Assembly: GCA_009760855.2 (NCBI GenBank)
Contig: WPIO01000162.1
Location: 186,001-250,000, forward strand
Direction: 5' to 3'
Length of the DNA: 64,000 nucleotides
Source: Cristatella mucedo
Taxonomy: Eukaryota; Bryozoa; Phylactolaemata; Cristatellidae
The translations under genes were made by a program, and so were the position numbers. The notes beneath the pieces were generated by a model. That model saw nothing but the letters and a program-made list of their open reading frames with translations. It had not been told where the DNA came from and did no database searches. Below, piece after piece: positions 24,948-36,869 of this stretch; positions within the stretch are counted from its first letter, which is position 1; the number at the start of each line of letters is the position of its first letter.

Positions 24948-25215
24948 ATAATAATAATAATAATAATAATGTTCTTGATAAAGCGCACTCAGAGAACCTA
25001 ATCTCTCTCTAGGCGCTTTACGTTTGCTGCAAAGGGAAATGCAATTGAATGGTGAGTAAAATCATGCTTGAAAAAGACACAAAATAAATAACATGGTTAG
25101 GGGTGACATGCACAAGGTTAGCATGCAAATACGGTTAGTGGCAGCATGCACAGTGTCAGCATGCATAAGCACATGAAGGACGATTTGAAGGGACCACTAA
25201 ATGCGGTCCTAAATT
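24948..25215 (-). mobile_element. Family-1 LINE tail, strongly 5'-truncated
   Basis: An (AAT)n run at 24948-24970, then the CTCAGAGAACCTAATCTCTC block and UTR with TGCATGC units, cut at about 25215. It lies in the intron between A4 and B4. Confidence 0.75.
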
Positions 25216-25608
25216 GGTTACTGGCTTAACTAGCTCAGCTAGCAATATTCAAGTCCTCTGAAACATTTACTTACTTTGAATAACGATTAACACTTTAATA
25301 TGACTCCGTTTTCAAAATAAAATACTCACAATCGTATTTGCTTGTTGTGACCCTTCACCTTGGTGCCCGGGGCTACTTGCCGCTGCCCTTCTCTCACTAC
25401 TCCACCGTTAACTAACGCTCGGGCCTCATACACTCGGGTATTCACAAAAGACTATCTTCATGTTACAGTTTACCTGGAGGTAAAAGAACATTCGATAACT
25501 TTGTGCTAACCAATCCACAAGAAAATTTTTCTCCTTCCATTGAATTTCCCTACGGATTTATTTATTTGCTAAAGTCAGCCTTTTCTCATGTAAAATTTGC
25601 TGTTGCAG

Positions 25609-25696
25609 GAGCACACTACGGATGCGTACCTTACTCTGATTGAGAGCGAAGACTACGAGCGAACTTTCAAACTAACCTACGAAAGCCCGAAAATTG
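25609..25696 (+). CDS. Exon B4, tyrosine-motif exon
   Basis: 88 nt between GCTGTTGCAG and GTAGGCTG. The peptide has TTDAYLTLIES at the start and LTYESPKI at the end, with both tyrosines present. Phase 0 in, phase 1 out. Confidence 0.6.
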
Positions 25697-26619
25697 GTAG
25701 GCTGCAGTGCGACCAAATTTATGTTTCATTCTTTTTTCGGATTTCTTGTGTGTATTTTTTCCAGATGTGTTAAATGCAATACTAGTTTGGCTAGCTGCCG
25801 TGCCAATCCAAGGCTATAAAAACTCAAAAAGATATGAATTTCAGTGCATCTACATTTTTTATGTGAATTTCAATTAGGCCTTATGGTAATACAGGACTCT
25901 TTACTAACTTCCGCAAAGGTGTTTTGTATTACTATTCGGAATGGTAATGAATCAATAAATTTATCTCTAAATAGGTTTTTCAAGTCTAAGGAAAAACTTC
26001 CACTATGCTCCCCTCTAGTTTATTACTCTTTATTTGCTCTGTCATAGCAGTCTCTTTCAGACGCGTGTAGACCTTCTACTGCTCACTTTAGCAGCTACTG
26101 TCACAAGCGTAAGGTCTCAGTTTAAGTACCTACTTATCTTAGAAAAACAGCCAGACCACCTGCTGGCAACATGTTGCTTGCCGATCTCATTCTAGACGCC
26201 GTAATAAATCAGTTCGTAGCATCTACACTGTAATCATAAGAGAGACTATACCACATTCCTCTAGCTCGCTTAGATTATATCAAATATATGGCTACGTATT
26301 TTGCACTTAGTGTTAAGGAGTCGTGATCTAGTCGTTCACAGTAGCATTCTCAATGTTAACAAGCCTAACACGGGCAGAGGTGATATGCAAAGCTTCAGGG
26401 TATACACATGGCTAGTGGGAGCTTCCACAGTTTGAGCTCATACAAGGACACAAAGCAAGGAGTAACTGATTACTAAAATAGTTTTTTTTCTCATAGATAT
26501 GGCCTTTCTAATTTTTTTAATATCCTATCAAGTGATGTGATCAAATTCCGTAATACCAAACGTTGACACCGGCCGAAAGGGATTCCTCATATTATCCTAA
26601 AACTAATAAAAAGGATAAG
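25697..26619. other. Unassigned stretch after exon B4
   Basis: No gene recognised. A possible old LINE UTR trace (TTAACAAGCCTAACACGGGC) lies near 26360. Confidence 0.3.
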
Positions 26620-27065
26620 TTCGATAAAGTGCCCTTAGTAAACTCGATCTCTTTTCAGGTGCTTCACCTATGCTGCAAAAAACACGATCGACTGGTTAGT
26701 GGTAGCATACTCAGTAAATACCAAGAATAACACGGTTAGGGCTGACATGCTTTGGGTCAGAGCTTGTTTGGTTAGTGTCAGCATGCACTGTGTCAATAAC
26801 ACATAACGGATTAATCACAATGACAATCTGGTGTGTTTTAGTGTCTTCTTAAATGTAGTTGAATCATGAGTTGTTGTTTCACAATTCAGGAGGAAGTTCC
26901 AGGCTTTTGGAGCTTACCAACTATGGAGGTTTTGTACGGTGTGGTGGTCAACCATTACATTCCAAAAAGCTGGTGATACGAAGCTTCGCCTGGCGAGTCA
27001 GTTGATCTGATAGGTTAGCTGGAGCCGAAGCTTGAAGGGACCTAAAAGTGAGAGACACAATCTCT
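26620..27065 (-). mobile_element. Family-1 LINE 3' part, minus
   Basis: Tail block at about 26630-26665, UTR and a C-terminal coding remnant; degraded. Confidence 0.6.
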
Positions 27066-27069
27066 AGGT

Positions 27070-27485
27070 AGTTGTTATGCTGACCCACAAAGGACCGCCA
27101 CGGCTTAGCTCCTCCATACCTAGTGTAACTGCTGCACCAATTTTAGTCTCTTGGTGCCCTCAGGTCCTATAGGGAAGATAAATTAGCCATTCTATTCTTA
27201 GGCTTATAAACCGTCAGCGACAGAAGCTTTAGCTCTGCAGGTCCTAGACTGTGGAAATCGCTAACACAATTCGTATGCGACGACAGCTACTCTCCTGCTG
27301 CCGACTGTAGCTCATCCTTTTCAGCGGTCCGAACTGCTACTGCTACTTTGCTGCCATGCCTCCCACTTTCCCTTTGTTGATTAAGATGAAGTCTGTTGGC
27401 CACCAAATGCATACCAAAAGCCGCTTATGCTGTGAACAAAACCAAACAGTCCTGTGTAACACCCACGTAGTTTTTATGGCTTCAC
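27070..27485 (+). mobile_element. Family-2 LINE 3' fragment
   Basis: It matches the TLTHK, RALRSC and DRSFSSAGPRLW region and the end of family 2, from TTATGCTGACCCACAAAGG onward. The usual (CATTA)n tail is not clear. Confidence 0.65.
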
Positions 27486-27489
27486 AGTT

Positions 27490-27965
27490 TTTACGGAATC
27501 ACACTGGGTTTGCCCGTAACTAGTAAGTTAGTTTTATCATCGTTAAGTTTTAGAAAATTTGCTGTCATCCATGTGCGGAAGTCATCAATACATGCAGCAA
27601 GTGAGTTGAGAGAATTGGAGGTGCTCGAAGGCTGGGAGGGCTCAAAACAAAGGTACAACTGAGTGTCATCCGCATTGAAGGAAAAGCCTAGATTGTGCTT
27701 GGCAATCACATCGGCCAGAGGAAGAGTATTAACCGGGAAAAGAACCGGACCACGCACTGAACCCTGAGGTACCTCATATTGTATAGGCTCCTGTAATGAT
27801 CCTTGTCTATTCACAACTATATTCCAGAGTCTCCCACTAAGACAGGACCTCAACCATTTTAATGCCGTGCCAGGATGCCCAGGCTACTGGTGAGAGGTGC
27901 TCGAAAAGGACTTGTTGATCGATAGCACCAAAAGTTATCAAAAGATCAATCTAAACAAGAAGAGA
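27490..27965 (-). mobile_element. Family-1 LINE RT core, minus
   Basis: The minus strand keeps a 120-codon open stretch (27491-27853) with EVPQGSVRGPVLFPVNTLPL, then FNADDTQLYL, where the family YADD reads NADD. N-F-L-K-L-N-D-D-K-T-N-L follows. The neighbours are other LINE pieces. Confidence 0.75.
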
Positions 27966-28079
27966 CTCTACCTACGTCTGCTATTTTTTAAGAAGGTAAT
28001 TGTACGCCGGAAGCAATGATTACTCCAAGGAATAAATAGCTCTAAAACCAGAGTCCTCGGCATCAGGAGCCTACGAATA

Positions 28080-28990
28080 AAATGCGTGGTCTCAGAAGGA
28101 CTTGAGGTTTGTTTGAGATATTACAATACAATTATATTTATAAAAGCGGAAGGTACGATGCCCAGCCTTGTGATTTAGTAGATCTGATAAGTCGGCTGGA
28201 GTCAAAGAATGAAGGGAACGAACAGTGAGTGGAAAACCTTGAACTCGTGACTAGAGCTTGATTGGAAGCTAGTGCCGGCTAGAGAAAAGTTACCTGACGT
28301 GGTAACTGCAGCACTCAGGCCAAAAAAGAATAGAGGCCAAAGTTTCCATCAACTGTAAGCATGTCAATGCTCAGGCCGAAGAACAAAAAAGCATTAAGTT
28401 CCAGCAGTCAAAAAGGATAGCACGTATGCATAAGCCAATTTAGATGTAGTATCGCTTTCTAAGAAAGCCCAATTTGTAGCAAGGTTAGGCAGCTGAAAGT
28501 AGGAGGACGTGAACATGGACCTGATGTATTTGTCTAATAAAAAGTAATTTTCAAAGATTTCTTCTCGATATCGTGCGGATTCAGCAGGAGAAACGCTTGC
28601 ATAGCTAGATATTCAATGGTAGGTTTTCTATTTTCTGAATCATACTTGGTTTGCCCTAACTTAGTCAGGTGTTCCAATCGTCATGCAAAGTAAGAAAATT
28701 GTTTGTAACCTTAATGTGAAAGTCATAATGGAGTAGAGTGAATTTGACTTTCTGAATACACCCGGAAAAGTGCCACTGGCTATAATCTGAAAGCCTAGGT
28801 TGAGCTTGGTGGTTCCTTTGGAAAGAGAGAGAGTATAAAGCAGAAAATAATCGGAGCAAGCAAAGCTCATGGAGGCACAGCCTAAGTTTGTGATTCTAGG
28901 GATGATGCTTCACCGTTCATATCACTGCTGTGCAGCACACTTCTTAGATAGGACCTGAACTTAGAACTTAGAACCTTAGTAATGTTTACG
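28080..28990 (-). mobile_element. Family-1 LINE, old RT and C-terminal copy
   Basis: Weak but collinear matches on the minus strand from the C-terminus (28090-28250) to the RT core (about 28790-28850, L-S-F-Q-R frame remnants). Heavily mutated. Confidence 0.5.
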
Positions 28991-30100
28991 ATTTTATTGA
29001 GGAATTAAAACAAATTGGAACGTTCTAGATACGTTAGAACTTGTAACTTTTAATCTTCGACAATAAAAGAAAGACGCTCCCGTCTGGTTAGCTTAGTTAA
29101 TGGTCAGCCGATTAGCCAATTTCAGCCAGAGCTTGTTGAGTGCTAGCAGGCCAAAGCCTTTTTTCCGAAATAGCTTCACTAATTATCAATAATCACTTCT
29201 CAACAATTTTAATAAAGTGTTGAGAATTGATTATTTTGCTATTGACCAAGCAGTTTCTATGTATAACGAGTTTTAGATCATAATTTGAACTTGCCAGCAA
29301 AAGCTGGGAACTAGTTTGACCAAAAATGCTCCCGTCATCCTATACGAAGCCCATCTAACATTTCATGTCCTTTGCAGAAATGAATTGCGCAAATTAAAGT
29401 ACTTGCGAACATCTTACAAAAAACCTTCACGGCTAAGACCCATCTAAATCTTACCCGATTGTTGCTTTATCGTCGCCTATAATAAAATCATATGCCTATG
29501 GACATCTGAACGTTTCCTGATTGGAGCTGAGTCAGCGGCACGAGCAGATGCCTTAGATTCTGCAGCTGCTTGCATACTGCCTACTAGGTTTGGGCATGCA
29601 TAAATAATTACCTTTTTGCTAGCGTACTTTGAATTCATTACTTAGATATAGTTGATGTCGCTAGTGTTCATTAATTGTGCATTAACTAAAGGAAACATAC
29701 TGACAGGTGGTGCCGAGCCTTGAACCATGGTGCAGCTCGTTTGATATTCGTAGGACTGCCTCCAGCTGTCCTGTCAGATCTCCTAAAAGCCATGCTGTAA
29801 ATGTCTCTGACTTAGTGGTATTCAGACTTGCTTTAACTCCGACGGCCCAACTTAGTGCTGGTCTATAAAATCAATGCTTAACAGTTGTGGTGCACTCTCA
29901 GCGATAGAGTAAAGAACATTCATGCAAATGTGTAGCAGGTCAGGGCCTATCTCGGCGATTAAGTAATGAGCATCCAAGTAATTAGGCGGCAATCATCCGG
30001 CCACCATCTGAATGTACTGATGCAATATATTGACGACGATTAATGCTCCCAATTTTAACTTGGGTTCCTGAGATGCACAAACATCTTAGCGAATTTGCAG
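28991..30100. other. Probable upstream part of the unit carrying exon A5
   Basis: No intact frame. At about 29930-30060 it is homologous to 17480-17640 and 22240-22380, sharing the CAATATATTGA block before each exon A. Confidence 0.4.
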
Positions 30101-30159
30101 ATGACTCTGTCAACTATCCCCACCACGAAGCTGCTAATTTCGGCACGGAGAAATTTGAG
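30101..30159 (+). CDS. Exon A5 of the repeated module
   Basis: 59 nt between GAATTTGCAG and GTAGCG. It reads D-S-V-N-Y-P-H-H-E-A-A-N-F-G-T-E-K-F-E after the split codon. Phases match all other A exons. Confidence 0.55.
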
Positions 30160-31004
30160 GTAGCGTAAACTCTGCATATCTGACAGGCTTTTCCTTTGGA
30201 CTTCATTAACTTAGCTGGAAATGCTGGCAGCCAAGTCAATGCCGTTCTCTTGTACAACTTACGTAATCTTATGAAGCTGCTTTTTAATCTGGGTGCAATA
30301 GCTGGGCTGTTTTCTGTCGTGTCTACCTTCAAATTATTAATTTATTTAATTTATTCTATTTAATCTATTTAATTTAATCTATGTAATTTAATTTTTTCCT
30401 AGAAAATACTTTTCATGATTTAATTTATCATTTGCTCCGTGCAAGCCATCTATTTACATGTGGTTTTAGTAAGATTGCTTTACCCGTATGCCATCTAGTT
30501 ATGCATTTGAATGCCTAGGACTTCTCAATCTTAACTTTACAACTAGCAGCAATGAAGAAATTAGTAGCTTTAGTAGCTTTTAAGCACCATTACAGACAAC
30601 AGCATGTCCTAAACAATTGACAATACCAATACGTACAGTCGATTTGTACGGTGCTAACTTACTATTTTGTGATGCAATTTCCTAAGATTGTCGAGAGTCG
30701 CTTCGGTAACTCTCTTATTGGCTAACCTATTCGTGACTCCTACTTGCCTATCATGAGATGTAGTTTTCAGTAGGCTGCTTCCTAGTTGACAGCAACGTGT
30801 TATCTCTTAAAAACCGCTAGATTGATCCTCGCACATCTGTAACGTTCATTTTATGTCTTACAAGGGTAACATCTGTAACGATCTCTCTCAATATCAGTAG
30901 TGCTGTGTTAGCGTATGAGTTCGTTGATCGATTTTAACAACGTTTAGATAGACCAAGACTTTATTTCGCCAACGTAGGAGAAAGACAGAGACAGAGAGAA
31001 TAAA
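30160..31004. other. Probable intron sequence after exon A5
   Basis: No gene. It holds the same TTAGCTGGAAATGC and GCAAGCCATCTATTTACATG blocks that follow other A exons, and an AATTTATTTAATTTA low-complexity run near 30340-30390. Confidence 0.4.
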
Positions 31005-32305
31005 AATAATAATAATAACTCACTTGATAGAGCGCCCTCAGAGAACTTAATCTCTCTCTAGGCGCTTTACATTTGCTGCAAAGTGAAATGCAATTGAATG
31101 GTAAGTAAAATCATGCTTGAAAAACAAACGAAATGAATAATATGGTTAGGGGTGACATGCACAGGGTCAGCATGCGAATGTGGTTAGTGGCTGCATGCAC
31201 AGTGTCAGCATGCATAAGCACATCAAGGACGAATCACAGGGACCCACTAAATGCTGTCCTAAATAGGTGTGTTTTTAGGTTCCTTTTAAATGTGGTCAGG
31301 TCGGGGGATGTTCTGATGCAGGTCGGGAGGGAGTTCCGGGGTATGGGAGCATACGAACTAAATGCACGGTCTCCAAAGGATTTAAGGTTTGTACGAGGTA
31401 TTTCTAGACTGTTGGATTCCGAGAAGTGGGTGGTACGATGCTTAGCCTGATGAGGTAATATATCTGAAAGATAGGCTGGAGCCATAGAATGAAGGGACCT
31501 AAAAGTGAGCGACAAAACCTTGAAGTCAATCCTTTACTTGACTGGTAGCCAGTGCAGGCCGGCGAGAAGTGGTGTAATGTGGCAACTGTGACGCTCACAA
31601 CAGACAAGTCTAGCTGCCGAGTTTTGAACTAGCTGCAATCGCCTAATCGTACATGCTGGTAGGCCAGTAAGCAGTGAGTTACAGAAGTCTAGACGGGATG
31701 TCACGAATGCATGGACCAACATAGATGTGGTAGCTTTGTCTAAACAAGCCCGAATTTTAGCAATGTTATGAAGCTAAAAATAGGCAGATTTGACTGTGGA
31801 GCTGATATGGTCGTCTAACGAGAGGTCGCTTTGGAATATGACACCTAGATTTCGAGCTTACTCAGCTGGAGATATACTGGCAGAGCCAATTTTGAGAGTC
31901 AGCCTTTCCAATCTCTGGATCACACTGAGTTTTCCCATAACTAGTAAGTTAGTTTTATCATCGTTTAGTTTTAAAAATTTTTCTGCCATCCATGTGCGTA
32001 TGTCATCAATGCATGCAGCTAGTAAGTTGAGAGAATTTGAGGTGCTCACAGGCTGGGAGAGATCAAAGCAAAGGTACAACTGAGTGTCATCCGCATAGAA
32101 GTGAAAGCCTAGATTGTGCTTGGCAATGACATCAGGAAGAGGCAGAGTGTACACCGTGAAAAGCACCGGACCTAGCACTGAGCCCTGAGGTACTCCATAT
32201 TTCAGAGGTATTTCAGATGATCTTTGTCCATTCACGTCTACACTCTGGAGTCTCCCACTGAGATAGGACGTGAACCACTGCAGAGCAGTGCCAGTGATGC
32301 CCTGG
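31005..32305 (-). mobile_element. Family-1 LINE, best 3' copy (about 1.3 kb)
   Basis: On the minus strand, reading from the 5' side, it has GVPQGSVLGPVLFTVYTLPL and FHFYADDTQLYLCF (about 32090), with the YADD catalytic motif intact. It continues with MLVHAFVTSRLDFCNSLLTG (31722), SLTFRSLHSMAPAYLSDILP (31515), the end FRTAFSGSL (about 31234), and the UTR and AGAGAACTTAATCTCTCTCT tail block at about 31040. At least two frame breaks separate these stretches. Confidence 0.85.
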
Positions 32306-32635
32306 CGAGATGAGAAGAGGTTCGGTGAGGTCAGCCGGCCGGCAGAGTAGTGTAAGTCCTCTTAGCCCAAGCCTCAAGAAAGTAGTGGTCTTTGTCTGCA
32401 ACCAGAAGATGGATTTGGGTTCAGGCATGTCTGAACTCAAGGGAGATTAATCTTACAGCTGGAAATTTATTGGCAAACCATGGATTGCTACAGATGTGAT
32501 ATTGAGCGATGTTATTTGTCAAGAATACGTCTGTATTTAATTTAGACTTAGTTTAATTTTTTCTACTTGGCTGCTGACAAGACTTGCACACGCTTTTACC
32601 TCATAAACTCAGGGATTTATATAAAAGCTACTTCA

Positions 32636-33165
32636 TGCTGAAAGAGCTAGGATGCTTGCCGGTTGAGCAAAGGATACAGAACAAAGTTCTTAAGCTGACC
32701 CACAAGGCCCGCCACGGCTTGGCTCCTTCGTACCTAGCTGAACTGCTGCATCAGTTTCAGCCTCTTCGCGCCCTCCGGTCCTGTGTGGACAATAAATTAG
32801 CTGTCCCATTCCTCTGCTTAAAGACAGTTGGCGACAGAAGCTTTAGGTCTGCAGGTCCTAGACTGTGAAACTCGCTTCCACAATTCTTACGCAACGACAA
32901 CTACTCTCCTACTGCCGCCTATGGCACATCTTATACAGCGGTCCTGAGCTGCTACTTCTATGCAACTCACTACCCCAACTGCTCTCCTGACTCTGCTATG
33001 CTTCCCACTTTGTCCTTGTTGTGTGAGACGAAGTCTGTTGGCTACCGGATGCGTCCCGAAAGCCGCTTAGGCTGTGAGTGAGCTATACAAAACTCTCCTG
33101 TGTAGCTCCTGCGTGGTTTTTATGACTTTCTGGAGTTACAGACGGAGATACATTACAATTTGCTG
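32636..33165 (+). mobile_element. Family-2 LINE 3' fragment
   Basis: It begins at the MLKELGCLPVEQRIQNKVLK segment and runs through LAVPFLCLKTVGDRSF to GGAGTTACAGACGGAGATAC and ATTACA. The open frame 32584-32868 covers the start. Confidence 0.8.
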
Positions 33166-33381
33166 AATTTTCGTCTGGAGTTATTATTATGATGATAAAG
33201 GCACTCGAAACGGCTGCCTTAGATGTAAAACAGGACAGATTATCATTTCCTGACATCGATGAATATTCAATAATTTAGTACTAACCAAGCTAAGGCGAAA
33301 CTGTTAAAATTCATTCTTATTTCCCTAAAGATTTTTTTCGCTGTCGTCAGCACTTGCCTTCAGCAAAATTTACCCTTGAAG

Positions 33382-33472
33382 GAGCAGAATGCTCACACCT
33401 ACCTAAGAGTGATTAATGGTGGTGAGAACCATGAGCAAGCTAACGAAGAAGCCTATGAAAGTCGAGAAATTG
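33382..33472 (+). CDS. Exon B5, tyrosine-motif exon
   Basis: 91 nt between CCCTTGAAG and GTATATTT. The peptide has HTYLRVING at the start and EAYESREI at the end, with both tyrosines kept and one residue inserted. The acceptor is weaker than in other copies. The open frame continues past the donor only by chance. Confidence 0.5.
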
Positions 33473-34084
33473 GTATATTTCAGAACGATCAAATTTTTGT
33501 TCCATAAGTTGTTCGGTGTTTCCGCAAATTATATTCCTGAAGCTTTTTTCGGATTACTTCAAAGACAATCGCAGTATGTTGAAACCTGCAAGGAATACAT
33601 TTATGAGCATTTTTATTTGTTTTTCATGAAATGAATTTTCATTTAGCCTCCTGGTGCTACGTAACACTTGTACTTAATCTCATACAATTTATTGGAATTA
33701 ACATTAAGAATAATAACGACTCGGAAGAAAATACTGCCAAAAGATTTATAAGCTTAAGAAAGAAATACTACTTCCACAGTACTACCCTCTAGTCTCTCTC
33801 CTCCTTCAGTGCTGTGTATTTACCTGCAACCGATGATCCTGACAGCTATTCTAGTGCATTCTAGGTCCTAGGCAAAGTCCGTGCCTATTTGAAAAACATT
33901 AGCTAGGGCACCTTTCCGTAGTTGGTTCCCAGAAATAATTAAAGACACCATAAATGGTGGCTGGCAAGCGCCTTAACTTTTATAATAGGAAGAACGCTAC
34001 TGCATAGGTATAGATATATCTCCGTATGTAAGTCCACAAAGTCATATAGACCATGTGGGTGTTATGCAGCACCCACATAATAGA
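33473..34084. other. Unassigned stretch after exon B5
   Basis: Nothing recognised apart from AT-rich sequence. A degraded family-2-like tail in inverse sense may lie at about 34020-34080 (TAAGTCCACAAAGTCATATA). Confidence 0.3.
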
Positions 34085-34360
34085 AATGTGCCAATTTATC
34101 ACAGAATTTATTGAGGCCCTTTAATTTGTCATCAATGTGCTTATGTGTGCAGACACTGTGCATGCTGCCACTAACCCCACTTGTATGCTGAGCCTGTGTA
34201 TGTCAGCCCTAACCATGTTGTTCAAGTTGTTTATCAAGCATGATATCACTCACCATTCAATCGCGTTTCCGTTTGCAGCAAATGTAAAGCGACTAGAAAG
34301 AGATTGAGTTCTCTGAGGGTGCTTTATCGAGTGCATTACTATTATTATTATTATTCTCAG
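34085..34360 (+). mobile_element. Family-1 LINE tail, plus
   Basis: UTR with TGTGCATGCTGCCACTAACC, then GCGACTAGAAAGAGATTGAG and an (ATT)n run at about 34341-34356. Confidence 0.75.
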
Positions 34361-34429
34361 CTGCTTCAAGTTCTCAGTATCTCAAAACCTGGCATTGCGT
34401 CTTTACCAAGTTTATATTGGCTTGAATGG

Positions 34430-34545
34430 AGAGAGAATTCAATGCTACCACTAATACATGCTATCATGTTTTCTTTGTAGCAAATGTAAAGCGCCTAGAA
34501 GGGGAGTGAGTTCTCAGAGGAAGCTCTATCAAATTTGCTATTAAT
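34430..34545 (+). mobile_element. Very short family-1 LINE tail
   Basis: Only the terminal block (GTAAAGCGCCTAGAAGGGGA and following) with a TATTAATATTATT end remains. Confidence 0.55.
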
Positions 34546-34619
34546 ATTATTATAACCTTGTATATGTCTAGACATTTCTTTTCTCGTGTAAAAGAATCGT
34601 GATTAAATAGTTAATCGTG

Positions 34620-35580
34620 GCTTCTTAGGTTTCTGCCATCCCTGTAAAGATGTCATCAATAAATTACGTAAAGGATTTAAAAAATTTCGGCGTGCTGGAG
34701 GTCTGGGATTGATCCAAGCAAAGTTACAACTGGGAGTCATCTGCATAGAAGTCAAAGCCTAGGTTTTTCCTGGCAATTACATTGGCTAGAGGAAGAGTAT
34801 AAACTGTTCAAGAACTGGAATAAGCCCAATATACGAGTATACAGTATACTGCTGGAATTCCTGGAGTGATCTTTGTGTATTCACATCACAGCTCTGGAAC
34901 CTCCCTCTGAGGTGGGACCTGAACCATTGTAGTAGCTTGTCCACATTGCCCACACGAGATCAGAGGCACCCGAAGATAATTTTGCGATCGATACCATCAA
35001 AATCAGAGAACTTAAAACCAAAAAAGATCAAGAAAAACTTTGCATTAATGCCTAAGAATGTCATTATATACTAGAATAGGTGCTGATGACATTTTCAAGT
35101 GAGTTGCTTTAAAAGCACACTGGAGCCTTCAAGCTATCTTTGATGTTTCAACATCAAATTTCAGCTTCTCAGCAATGACTCATTCCAGTGTCTTGATAGG
35201 AACAGTATGGGAAACTCTAGCAGAAGTTTTAGCCATTCAATTTCACCGAGAGCAGCTTTCTCTAGTAGTGGCCTGGCTGAGAGCAATTTGGAAATGTGCT
35301 GGGACCTGACCTGAAGCTGATGGCATAGTTAGTCGGTTAGTTATATATAACTGTAACAAATATCTGCGCCTCGTCAGCAGAGAAGTAGGGGTGGGGTCTA
35401 AACGACTGTTTGTCTTGCTTGATTTGCTTGTCAGAATGAAATCGTTCGTGGAATCTTTTAATGAAGATCTTGAGGTGCTGCAAGCAATTGAGGAATAAGT
35501 CTCCAGAGAGAAAGCAGCCATTCTAGAGGTGGACTTCAATACCTTGTCAATCCCGTCGACTAACAAGCTATATAAGTGAT
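34620..35580 (-). mobile_element. Family-1 LINE, RT and upstream part, decayed
   Basis: The minus strand shows the RT core region at about 34640-34830 and, further upstream in the element, the region before the RT (35080-35540), whose order matches 10515-11230. It is not open over any long stretch. Confidence 0.55.
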
Positions 35581-36865
35581 CAGTTAGATCATCATAAGAG
35601 TCACTAGGTCAGGAGTTAATGTGTGAGCAGTGAAGCAGATGGTTACTACGAGACATCAGAATACACGGATTGCACATCTCGGAGTAAACTACGTTTTATG
35701 GAAGCTTTTCTATAGCTAGAATCGATAAGTATTGTCTGCAGTTGTCATCAAATGCAGGCAGATCGAAAGTCAGTCCTGACCTTGCTAACGGTTTATTTTG
35801 CATTCAGCCGGCAATTAGTAAGGCTTGCTAAGTTAATTTTTTTGTGAAACTGTACCGGGCTCGCACATACTTTGGCAGCTCGGCAAAGAACAAAGACCCC
35901 CACAGGCTAGATGTGGTACTGACGACGACGGCTGTATTGTATCATACGCAGGCAGCAGTGTAAGCAAGGGAGTGTACATGCGAATGTAGAATCCGTCGTG
36001 GAAGCAGCTCTGGAGCTCGTAAAGAGGAGGGAGAGAGGGCGAGAGTGACCAACAGTGTATAGCCTGCTTACAGGCCGGTGCACAGGCAGAAAGTAGTTCG
36101 CTGACAGGTTAGCTGTTCATACGACCACGACCGGTGCTGAGCTGTTGCAATAAAATCTAGCTTAGTTAGCTGACACCGCCCGACTGCAGTGCCTAAGGAG
36201 AGGGTGGGCAGTGCACCCACCAGCCGGGCGGAGTAAATCCGACTGGGGCTAAACAAAATCATGACGTGGCCACTCATGGGAAACCGTAAGCCGTCATCTG
36301 AGCGATGGTGCACAGTGGGCTTAGATAGAGGTGCAAACCCGTCAAAATGTCGGCTAGTGGTGTTTTGTAGCTTTCTGCAAACGACGACAGGTCAGAAGGA
36401 GGATCGAGCATGATGGGTGCAAAAGTTATTATTACATTGACAGTATTAACTTCAAGAGACTAAATGTTTCATTAATAACAGGAGACTTTACATTATGAGT
36501 AGGACAAGAGCCGCCGCTGAATGATATCGGCATGTGGTCAGATTAGCAGAATTTCCAGATGATAGGTGATGAAACCAAACAGCTGTTGGAAAAAGTGCAC
36601 TTCGAGTAAGTGACCGTTGAAGTGAGATGGGTCGCGTATAGGAGTTCACGATAATAAGTCAGTTAGTCGCGTGCCAAGTTATTTGCTGAAGGATTCAGAT
36701 GAGTTATCGAAATAAATTTTGAAATTACAAACAAGTGAATATATTGATCTCTAGCACACATAATCAAAAGGAGATACGATGAACCATTGATAAATAATAT
36801 TTGATAAATGAAGGCGATAGACTACTGCCATCATTCGCCGCTTGTTTTGGGACGCACACACATAC
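35581..36865. other. Unassigned stretch, partly possible LINE 5' remnant
   Basis: No supported gene. Around 36500-36660 there is similarity to 44690-44810, likely an old family-1 upstream region. Confidence 0.3.
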
Positions 36866-36869
36866 ATAT

